DNA from: Sphingosinicella humi
GTDB taxonomy: Bacteria; Pseudomonadota; Alphaproteobacteria; Sphingomonadales; Sphingomonadaceae
Assembly: GCF_003129465.1 (NCBI RefSeq)
Contig: NZ_QFFF01000001.1
Span: forward strand, 2,640,933-2,704,932
DNA length: 64,000 nt
Direction: 5' to 3'
A program made the translations under genes and the position numbers. The first letter of the stretch is position 1. The number at the start of each line of letters is the position of its first letter. Below are positions 57,731-64,000 of this stretch, in pieces. The notes under the pieces were generated by a model. That model made no database searches, was not told the origin of the DNA, and saw only the letters and a program-made list of their open reading frames with translations.

Positions 57731-58692
57731 GCCTGTCCCTTCTCCCTGTCCTCGTCGCTCTGGCGGCGGCCGGGCTGCTGTTCTGCCTGTTCGTTTTTTT
57801 CGGAAGGGGATCGGCGACGGTATCCCGCCGCGCCCAGGCGTTGAGCGCGAACCGCGGCTGGAACGGCACGCCCGCTTCGGCGCCCGTCCTGATCGCGCGC
57901 GGTGGCGGAAACCGTCTCGACAAGCTCAGCCAGCGCCTGTTGCCGCAACCCGCCCAGCTGCGGCTGCGACTGGAAGCGACCGGCTTGCCGCTCACCCTCG
58001 GCCATTATGGCGCGGCGACATTGGGCGCCGCTTTTCTGGCGGGGCTGTTCCTGCTGATGGCCGGTGCGAGCTTCGCGGCGGCCCTCTTTGTCGGGGTGAC
58101 GGCCGGGCTCCTCGTTCCGCACGTCGCGGTCGGAATCATGGCCGGGCGGCGCAAGGCGCGTTTCCTGAAGCTCTTCACCGACGCGATCGGCCTCATCGTG
58201 CGCGGCCTTCGCGCCGGTCTCCCGATTACCGAGACGATCGGCGTCGTCGGGCGAGAGGTGGCGGATCCCGTCGGCGAAGAATTTCGCCGGGTCGCGGACC
58301 AGGTGCGTCTCGGCCGGCCCCTGGAAGAATCGCTCTGGCAGGCGGCGGGGCGGCTGAAGCTTCCTGAGTTCAACTTCCTCGTGATCAGCCTTTCCGTGCA
58401 GCGCGAGACGGGCGGCAACCTGGCCGAGACGCTGGAAAATCTCGGCCAGATTCTCCGCAGCCGCGGCCAGATGCGCCTGAAGATCAAGGCGATGTCATCC
58501 GAGGCCACGGCGAGCGCCCTGATCATCGGCTCGCTGCCCTTCGTCATGGCGTTGCTGATGTATCTGTTCAGCCGCGATTATCTGACGGTGCTGTTCACCA
58601 ACCCACTCGGCCAGATGATGTTGGCCGGCGGCATCGTCAGCCTCGTCACCGGCGCCTTCATCATGCGGCAAATGGTTCGGTTCGAAATATGA
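57727..58692 (+). CDS. tadB: Tad inner-membrane platform protein TadB
   Basis: The 321-residue GspF-like protein has an N-terminal membrane segment, two more near 95-140, the cytoplasmic GspF domain (FTDAIGLIVRGLRAGLPITETIGVV, ETGGNLAETLENL) and two C-terminal segments. It forms the platform with TadC. The ATG at 57727 overlaps the cpaF stop. Confidence 0.95.
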   Translation: MSLSLLPVLVALAAAGLLFCLFVFFGRGSATVSRRAQALSANRGWNGTPASAPVLIARGGGNRLDKLSQRLLPQPAQLRLRLEATGLPLTLGHYGAATLGAAFLAGLFLLMAGASFAAALFVGVTAGLLVPHVAVGIMAGRRKARFLKLFTDAIGLIVRGLRAGLPITETIGVVGREVADPVGEEFRRVADQVRLGRPLEESLWQAAGRLKLPEFNFLVISLSVQRETGGNLAETLENLGQILRSRGQMRLKIKAMSSEATASALIIGSLPFVMALLMYLFSRDYLTVLFTNPLGQMMLAGGIVSLVTGAFIMRQMVRFEI

Positions 58693-59639
58693 TGACCCAT
58701 CCTCTCCTGCAGTTCGACAGCACGTCCGTGGCGGCCTTCGCGGCGGCGGTCATGTTCGTGTCGCTGCTGTTCGTGATGCGGGCCCTGACGCCGGTCGACA
58801 ATGTCAGCGCGCGCGCGCGCAGCCATTCGCGCCGACGCGGCGAGCTTCGGGCAGCCTGGCTCTCCAGCCCCCGCTCGCGCCGGCGGGAGCGGCCGATGAG
58901 CATCGCGCGCCGCCTGGTCGAGATGCTGAAGCTCAATGGCGGCAAGGATGCGAAGGACGCAGCCAGCCTGCTCGCGCGCGCCGGCTGGCGCTCGCCCGAT
59001 GCGATCATCCTCTTTCTGACGGTGCGTCTGGCGTCGCCCCTCCTGCTGGCTCTGGCCGGCTATTATGTGGCGCCGGCGGGCGACGGGCAGATGATGCGCC
59101 TGTTTACCGGTGCGGCCGGCGCGATGGCCGGCACCTACCTTCCCAAGATATTGATAAGGAACGCCATCCAGCGGCGTCAGCAGAAGGTCCTCAAGGGTCT
59201 TCCGGAGGCGCTGGATCTGCTGGTGATCTGCGCCGAAGCCGGGCTCAGCCTCGACGCGGCGGTGAAGCGGGTCGGCTCCGAAATGGGTGCGAACGCGCCC
59301 GAGCTCGCGGACGAGCTGGGCCTGACCGCGGTGGAGCTCGCCTTCCTGCCGGATCGTCGCGAGGCGCTGAGCAACCTCGCGGCTCGCGTCGGAATTGCGG
59401 AGGTCGACAGCCTGGTCAACACCCTGACCCAGACCGAAAAATATGGCACGCCCCTGGCGCAGGCGCTGAGAGTGCTGTCCCAGGATTTCCGGGCGTCCCG
59501 GATGATGAGGGCGGAGCAGAAGGCTGCCCGACTTCCGGCGGTGATGACGGTCCCGATGATGGTCTTCATCCTGCCGCCGCTCTTCGTCGTGCTGGTCGGA
59601 CCGGCGATCGTCGAGGTGCTCTCCACCACTATCGGCTAA
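58689..59639 (+). CDS. tadC: Tad inner-membrane platform protein TadC
   Basis: The 316-residue GspF-like protein is the partner of TadB: an N-terminal membrane segment, then an Arg-rich cytoplasmic stretch, two segments near 105-150, the GspF domain (LPEALDLLVICAEAGLSLDAAVKRV, TEKYGTPLAQALRVLSQDFR) and a last segment at the C terminus. It ends the pilus locus; no TPR gene tadD follows. Confidence 0.95.
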   Translation: MMTHPLLQFDSTSVAAFAAAVMFVSLLFVMRALTPVDNVSARARSHSRRRGELRAAWLSSPRSRRRERPMSIARRLVEMLKLNGGKDAKDAASLLARAGWRSPDAIILFLTVRLASPLLLALAGYYVAPAGDGQMMRLFTGAAGAMAGTYLPKILIRNAIQRRQQKVLKGLPEALDLLVICAEAGLSLDAAVKRVGSEMGANAPELADELGLTAVELAFLPDRREALSNLAARVGIAEVDSLVNTLTQTEKYGTPLAQALRVLSQDFRASRMMRAEQKAARLPAVMTVPMMVFILPPLFVVLVGPAIVEVLSTTIG

Positions 59640-59804
59640 AGCAGGGGGCTGGGAAGGGGACGTTCGACTGTGCGCTGCATATCGCAGACATCTGCTTAGC
59701 GGCCATTCCTGGCGCGGCAGCATGGAGCGTCCGACCTCGTGAAAACTGCAGCTTCACCGCATTCATCGCCGCCTCTAAGCTCTCCCTAACAGGAGGGTCT
59801 ATTT

Positions 59805-61631
59805 ATGCGCCAATTGCTTCTTCTCGCCGCTAGCGCCTTCGCATTCACTGTCCCCCCGCTTTCTGCCGTCTCGGCCCAGGCGCCGGCAATTGTGGCGGAG
59901 ACGGAGGACGCGCGTTTGTATGCGTTCCTGGACAAGGAATTTGCCGAGCAGCTGCGACACAGTCCTCAGCTCGCCACGCGGCTGGGTATGAAGGAGGGGC
60001 AGGATCGGCTCGACGATATCAGCGACGCCGCTGAGCTCCGAGAGCTGGAATGGCGTCGCGCCAGCGTCGCGCGCATGAAATCGCAGTTCGACCGCGCCAA
60101 GCTCTCCTCAAGCGCGCAGGTCAATTACGACATCTGGGCGCTTGAGCTCGACCGTGCAGAGCTCCGCTACCGCTACCGCCAATATTCGCCGCCTTTCTAC
60201 TCGTTCCTCTATTCGGCACATTCGCGGCTGCCCGATTTCATGATCAACACGCACGTCGTGCAGGATGCGGCCGACATGCGGGCCTATGCAGCCCGCCTTC
60301 GCGCCATCCCGGCAGTGCTGGACGAAGCCATTACCCAGAGCCGCGCCTCCGCTGCGATCGGTGTGCACGCTCCGAAATTCCAGGTCGAGCGTGTGATCGA
60401 CGGCAGCCGGGCCATCGTCACTGGCGCGCCGTTCGATGAAGGCGCGGCGTCGCCCCTATGGGCCGATGCTGAAGCCAAGGTGGCCAAGCTCCAGTCGAGC
60501 GGCAAGGTGACGGACGCGCAGGCGCGGGCACTGCTCGCCGACACACGAACCGCCCTGCTGTCGATCAAGCCTGCCTATGAGCGGGTGATCGCTTGGGCCA
60601 AAAGCGCTTTGCCGAACGCACCCGGCGGGCGCGTCGGCGCCGGGTCACTGCCGGGAGGTGCCGACTGGTACGCGGCCGCGCTGAAGCTGAATACGACGAC
60701 CGACCTCACCGCAGAGCAGATTCATGAAATCGGCCTGAGGGAGGTCAAGCGGATCGAAAGCGAGCAGGATGCGCTGGCCCGCCAGGCAGGCGCGAAGGAC
60801 CGCTTGGCTTATTATGCCGCGCGCGAGCGCCGCAATCCGCCCCGGCCGTGGACGGACGAGCTTCGCGCCGAATATCTGCGCAATGCGAACGCTGCCATCG
60901 CGCGCAACCGCGAACTGGTGCCGAAATATTTTGGTATCCTTCCGGCTCATCGCATGGAGGTGGTGCGCGAGCCATCGTTCAGCGAAGTCGCCGGCGGGGC
61001 TGCGCACGCCGCGCCGCCCACGCCCGATGGCGCCCGTCCGGGCCGCGTCTATGTTCACCTGCTCGGCACCACCGACGATCCGGCCCCGGACGCCACCATC
61101 GACCTGATGTGCCACGAGGGCGTGCCCGGCCACGTCATGCAGGGCGATATCCAGGTCGGCCAGACGAGCGGGCCAAAGTTTCGTCAGGCCACGCGTTACG
61201 TGGCGTTTGGCGAGGGCTGGGCCCTCTACGCCGAAGCTTTGTGCAAGGAGATGGGCGCCTATCCCGATGTAGCCAGCGATTTCATGCGCCTCGAAGCCGA
61301 GTTGTTCCGTGCCGCGCGCCTAGTCGTCGACACCGGCATTCACGCCAAGGGCTGGAGTGAGCAGCAAGCCATCGATTACATGGTGGCGTCGGGCCGCGCT
61401 TCTCCCGATCAGGCCCGCTCCGAGGTCCGCCGATACATCACGTTGCCAGGGCAGGCTACTGGCTACAAAATTGGCATGCTCAAGATCATGGAGTTGCGCG
61501 GCAAGGCCGAACGCGAGCTTGGTCCAAGGTTCGACATCAAGGGCTTTCACGATCTCCTGGTCGGCGCCGGCTCGCTTCCCCTTTCAATCCTCGAACGGCA
61601 AGTCGATGCCTGGATCGCTGCCCGGAGTTGA
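59805..61631 (+). CDS. DUF885 family zinc metallopeptidase, exported
   Basis: The 608-residue protein has a signal peptide (MRQLLLLAASAFAFTVPPLSAVSAQ). DUF885 proteins are M32/gluzincin-related; the zinc motif here is CHEGVPGH near 435-442 (HExxxGH), with the downstream Glu in GEGWALYAEAL. A periplasmic role is inferred; substrate unknown. The ATG at 59805 has an AGGAGG ribosome-binding site nearby. The gene is monocistronic, and its left 165-bp gap has no other feature. Confidence 0.9.
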   Translation: MRQLLLLAASAFAFTVPPLSAVSAQAPAIVAETEDARLYAFLDKEFAEQLRHSPQLATRLGMKEGQDRLDDISDAAELRELEWRRASVARMKSQFDRAKLSSSAQVNYDIWALELDRAELRYRYRQYSPPFYSFLYSAHSRLPDFMINTHVVQDAADMRAYAARLRAIPAVLDEAITQSRASAAIGVHAPKFQVERVIDGSRAIVTGAPFDEGAASPLWADAEAKVAKLQSSGKVTDAQARALLADTRTALLSIKPAYERVIAWAKSALPNAPGGRVGAGSLPGGADWYAAALKLNTTTDLTAEQIHEIGLREVKRIESEQDALARQAGAKDRLAYYAARERRNPPRPWTDELRAEYLRNANAAIARNRELVPKYFGILPAHRMEVVREPSFSEVAGGAAHAAPPTPDGARPGRVYVHLLGTTDDPAPDATIDLMCHEGVPGHVMQGDIQVGQTSGPKFRQATRYVAFGEGWALYAEALCKEMGAYPDVASDFMRLEAELFRAARLVVDTGIHAKGWSEQQAIDYMVASGRASPDQARSEVRRYITLPGQATGYKIGMLKIMELRGKAERELGPRFDIKGFHDLLVGAGSLPLSILERQVDAWIAARS

Positions 61632-61744
61632 GCAAATGCGATCATGGGAGATCCGGTCGCCGCTGCAGGGTTTCGCAAACGTCCGGAGCATCATCTCCAT
61701 CATAGCGCTTAGCGCAACCAACAGCCGCGCCAATCGGTGGATCG

Positions 61745-61873
61745 ACCAAGTGCACGGGCAATCTGCGAGCTGTCCAGCTGCTACTTGGCCACACCAAGAT
61801 CGAAAGCTCGGTTCGCTACCTGGGCGTCGATATCGACGATGGGCTCGCCCTCTCCGAGGGCACCGACGTCTAG
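61745..61873 (+). pseudogene. C-terminal remnant of a tyrosine recombinase/integrase
   Basis: A 40-codon stretch ends at TAG 61873 and reads TGNLRAVQLLLGHTK, then IESSVRYLGVD: the box II segment of phage-type integrases, with the conserved His of GHTK and the catalytic Tyr of RYLG. Upstream, the same frame meets a stop at 61703 and the sequence between does not match an integrase, so only the end of the gene is left. Its tail IDDGLALSEGTDV is typical of sphingomonad integrases that lie at island ends. Confidence 0.75.
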
Positions 61874-62236
61874 GCTACGACGGCGAGCGCTTGCGCCCGC
61901 CGAACGTCTGCTCTTGCGCAACATGCCTGCCGCGCTGCGGACCTGGAAGAATGGCTGGAGCTGGCCGTGAGGGGACCGTCCGTTCTGGAGCTTGGGGGAC
62001 TGATAGGAGACAGTCAGCTTTGTGACGCCCCAGATTCGGCCTTTAGCGACCGAACGGGGTGGGAAGCGGGCGTCCATTATCGTCGCGGCTCAATATCGGC
62101 TTCGACCCATGGCCGAGATTGACGGGAGTGCATCCGACGGCCAGTCCCATACTCAATGGAACATGACCCATTCTGGCGTGACACTCTACCCAGGCAAATT
62201 GCGCCAATGGTTATGAGATAGGGGTGAGAAAACCAG
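61874..62236. other. 363-bp region between integrase remnant and first small gene
   Basis: No supported gene. The stretch includes the left arm of the 82-bp inverted repeat (61981-62062). A diverged GTCCGC-family fragment follows (ACATGACCCATT near 62160). The rest looks like decayed DNA. Confidence 0.5.
61981..62062 (+). repeat. Left arm of an imperfect 82-bp inverted repeat
   Basis: Reverse-complementing this arm and aligning it by eye to 63777-63858 gives about 78% identity, with one 1-bp gap. Blocks CGAACGGGGTGG, GACAGTC and GGGGGAC are conserved. The two arms enclose 1.7 kb with three unrecognised small genes. Confidence 0.75.
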
Positions 62237-62569
62237 ATGCCAATGTTCGTTGTCGATCACAATCCGACCAGGATATACGATCCGGAAACTGGAATGGAGC
62301 TTAAGCTCCTACAGGCCGGCCCGGACGCACAGCATATGTTTAGCTTGGAATCGAATAGCGTTAGCTATCAGTTCGTTGCCACCAGAACGGTTGCCAGGAT
62401 AGATGATGACGAGAGGGCAACGATCGTCATCTGGAAACCTAGAATTGGGAAAGGATCTATAAAGGGCGTGTCGTTGGACGAAACCAAAGATATCGTCCGA
62501 GCAGCCCTAAGCGCTTTCAAATTTGCATTTGGAAGATCGACGAGTGGCGATGTGATGATCGAGTTCTAG
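62237..62569 (+). CDS. Hypothetical protein (110 residues)
   Basis: I do not recognise this protein. It has no signal peptide or membrane segment; it looks like a small mixed alpha/beta protein (FVVDHNPTRIYDPETGMELKLL; DDERATIVIWKPRIG; TKDIVRAALSAFKFAFG). Base composition is clearly less GC-rich than the chromosome around, in keeping with acquired DNA. A GGGGTGAG lies upstream of the ATG at 62237. The second ATG at 62243 is an alternative start. Confidence 0.6.
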   Translation: MPMFVVDHNPTRIYDPETGMELKLLQAGPDAQHMFSLESNSVSYQFVATRTVARIDDDERATIVIWKPRIGKGSIKGVSLDETKDIVRAALSAFKFAFGRSTSGDVMIEF

Positions 62570-62683
62570 ATCGATCAAGGGGCGCGGCGTCACGAACGTA
62601 AGCTCATCCAACCGTCTCCCATGCCAGCGCCTTAGCTAGTGGGAACGCTCGCAACTTCATGATTCGAGGCTAAAGGACTAGCT

Positions 62684-62713
62684 GAATGTCCACGATAGGG
62701 TGGAAAGCGGACA
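62684..62713. repeat. GTCCGC-family repeat (copy between small genes)
   Basis: GAATGTCC at 62684 and GGGTGGAAAGCGGAC at 62698-62712; the latter is the exact reverse complement of GTCCGCTTTCCACCC at 45392-45406. It lies in the gap between the first and second small genes. Confidence 0.8.
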
Positions 62714-62721
62714 CAAGGAAG

Positions 62722-63192
62722 CTAAGCACATCTGGCTGCGTCTGTCGGCTCGTAGTTGAGGTTGATGCCATCACTCGCGAGCATCTGAAATCCGTCTAGC
62801 AGGCGCTCCTCGAACACCCCATACATCCGACCATTCTCTATGTGGTAGAAAGGCATAAACCAGCCCATTCCGCTCTCATTCATGCCGAACCGATAGCCTT
62901 CGGCAGTCCTGTCGGCACGGATGGGTGCATCCGCTGCTAGAGCGATCCCTGTCTTGAGCCTTTCGAGGTGAAACGGGATGGTGCGAAAGCCTTCTTGGCG
63001 GACGTGCATACCTGCTGCGTCAAGTAGAATGGCGGGGCTGGCGGGGGCGACGTAGCAACCGAAAACAGCGGCGCTCGAAGGTGTCGGAGGTGCGCGTGGT
63101 CCGGTCAACGCATAGGCAACCCCGGCGATTGCCACACCCACGGCGATCAGCCGGAATAGCCATCCGAACTCGCCGTTAGCTTCAATTCTCAT
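62722..63192 (-). CDS. Hypothetical membrane-anchored protein (156 residues)
   Basis: Not recognised. One N-terminal hydrophobic segment (LFRLIAVGVAIAGVAYAL, about residues 11-28) follows a short charged start, then an extracytoplasmic domain of about 125 residues with two cysteines (FGCYV and AARCA at the end) that could pair. It is transcribed against its neighbours. GTCCGC-type repeats flank it on both sides. Confidence 0.6.
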   Translation of the reverse strand: MRIEANGEFGWLFRLIAVGVAIAGVAYALTGPRAPPTPSSAAVFGCYVAPASPAILLDAAGMHVRQEGFRTIPFHLERLKTGIALAADAPIRADRTAEGYRFGMNESGMGWFMPFYHIENGRMYGVFEERLLDGFQMLASDGINLNYEPTDAARCA

Positions 63193-63214
63193 CCGGGCAG
63201 TCTAAGCAACGAGC

Positions 63215-63295
63215 CAATGTCCGCAATGGGTCACGAGCCGAATGTCCGCTTCCACCCACACCGGCCAGGCTGAAAACGACCCATTGCGGACGTTC
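63215..63295. repeat. GTCCGC-family repeat cluster with a perfect 14-bp inverted repeat
   Basis: GTCCGCAATGGGTC (63219-63232) is the exact reverse complement of GACCCATTGCGGAC (63278-63291). GTCCGCTTCCACCC lies between them at 63244-63257 and differs from the copy at 45392 by one T. The cluster fills the divergent gap between the second and third small genes. Confidence 0.85.
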
Positions 63296-63318
63296 AGGGC
63301 CGGTGCGATGGAGGCAAG

Positions 63319-63771
63319 ATGAGGTCGCGCGCTGGCTTTTCTTTCCTGCAAGGGCTGAGTGCCTTGGTCGTTGGTACGGCCGTTGGCGTAGTACTGCTCG
63401 CCGTTTATCTCATGTTCGACCCATATTCTCTAGGCGCTGCACAGGGAGGGCTGGCCGTTCTCCTGCTATTTCCTGTTGTCGTAGGCTTCGCCTCAATCTG
63501 GGTCTTCGGAATAGGATGCTTACCTACTTACCTCCTCGGCTGGTTACTGACGCACGTATTTCACCGCTTGAAAATAGATGATTGGCGGTATCGATCGACA
63601 ATTGCTGCGGGCGTTGGAGGATGGTCAGGCTATCTGATCCTTCACTCAAATCTGTCCTTTTGGGGCGATGCTGTCCCCGGGGCATTTTTCGGGAGTTCGA
63701 TAATGGCATCGTGGTTTGCTCTTGAACGTTTTGCGTCGCCTTTCCTGGGCAAATCCGCGCGTCGATCATGA
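63319..63771 (+). CDS. Hypothetical integral membrane protein (150 residues)
   Basis: Not recognised. The sequence has about four hydrophobic segments: ALVVGTAVGVVLLAVYLMF, LAVLLLFPVVVGFASIWVFGIG, AGVGGWSGYLIL and the GAFFGSSIMASWFAL region. It ends in a basic GKSARRS. It is less GC-rich than the core genome and lies inside the arms of the 82-bp inverted repeat. Confidence 0.6.
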   Translation: MRSRAGFSFLQGLSALVVGTAVGVVLLAVYLMFDPYSLGAAQGGLAVLLLFPVVVGFASIWVFGIGCLPTYLLGWLLTHVFHRLKIDDWRYRSTIAAGVGGWSGYLILHSNLSFWGDAVPGAFFGSSIMASWFALERFASPFLGKSARRS

Positions 63772-63776
63772 CTAAA

Positions 63777-63858
63777 CCACCCCGTTCGGCCGCTTGCCGC
63801 CGAATCAGTGGCGCCACAAAGCCGACTGTCGCCTATCGGTCCCCCGAACTGCGGAACA
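63777..63858 (-). repeat. Right arm of the imperfect 82-bp inverted repeat
   Basis: The arm starts CCACCCCGTTCGG, 5 bp after the stop of the last small gene, and runs through CACAAAGCC, GACTGTC and GTCCCCC. It mirrors 61981-62062. A transposase end lies just outside it. Confidence 0.75.
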
Positions 63859-63942
63859 ATCGATCCGCTCCCGACCGATGCCGTTGAAAAACTCCGGTCA
63901 GGGATCGGAGCGGCCTCGCGCTGATTGAGAGTGTGATCCTCC

Positions 63943-64000
63943 TCAGGTGGTTGCGGGTGCCGGCATCGGGATCAGCTTGGCGAGCTTCCTGAGGTTCTGG
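63943..64000 (-). CDS. Transposase, C-terminal end (rest beyond the window)
   Basis: The reverse frame enters from the right edge and reads QNLRKLAKLIPMPAPATT before TGA at 63943. LRKLAKL followed by a short tail is typical of the C terminus of IS1182/IS5-like transposases. GTTGAAAAACTCC at 63886-63898, just downstream of the gene, is a plausible terminal inverted repeat of the insertion sequence. The assignment to a family is tentative. Confidence 0.6.
   Translation of the reverse strand, partial: QNLRKLAKLIPMPAPATT

Overview
The window is high-GC bacterial chromosome and looks like a member of the Sphingomonadales (Alphaproteobacteria), close to Sphingomonas. The assignment rests on protein style and content: TonB-dependent receptor, DUF3775, SdhE beside mfd, a CcmCDEFGHI cluster, FixL/FixJ-type regulators and a Caulobacter-like Cpa/Tad pilus locus. 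It also rests on several families of short intergenic palindromes. The genus is inferred from remembered family resemblance, not from a search.

0-16 kb. A partial mfd and sdhE run leftward, divergent from recG. tyrS follows, convergent with recG across a palindromic repeat. Next is a tightly overlapping set: DOMON-like protein, NamZ-type (DUF1343) muramidase and TPR-sulfotransferase. A secreted amidohydrolase, a CoxE-like vWA protein, a soluble chemoreceptor and tRNA-Leu lead to trigger factor, which carries a histone-H1-like tail.

16-32 kb. The classical order tig - clpP - clpX - lon - hup is kept, but two blocks of unrelated genes interrupt it. Block one is a glycosyltransferase, a Thr/Gln/Asp-rich secreted protein, a retropepsin-like protein and a TonB-dependent receptor. 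Block two is a methyltransferase and a TetR-controlled HlyD/ABC exporter.

32-45 kb. This is housekeeping DNA: tRNA-Val, an LLM flavin oxidoreductase, tRNA-His, a Leu/Val/Phe-type dehydrogenase, a DMT transporter, ccmC-D-E-F-G-H-I with 4-nt overlaps throughout, alanine dehydrogenase, Kup with a 2H phosphoesterase, a DUF3775 protein and tRNA-Met.

45-60 kb. A FixL/FixJ-type two-component pair and an orphan receiver domain precede a full Tad/Flp pilus locus. The pilus genes are two TadE-like minor pilins, a TadG-like protein, CpaA-F, a 58-residue Flp pilin, TadB and TadC. A short shared sequence motif lies about 110-145 bp upstream of each of the three apparent pilus transcription units. It is the best candidate here for an undescribed regulatory signal.

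60-64 kb. After a DUF885 metallopeptidase comes an accessory patch: the C-terminal remnant of a tyrosine integrase, an imperfect 82-bp inverted repeat enclosing three unrecognised small genes, copies of a GTCCGC repeat, and the end of a transposase running off the window.

I found no CRISPR array, rRNA or wholly new defence system. The most unusual items are palindromic repeats inside coding sequence (mfd, ccmH), the trigger-factor tail, the Tad upstream motif and the 3' accessory patch.
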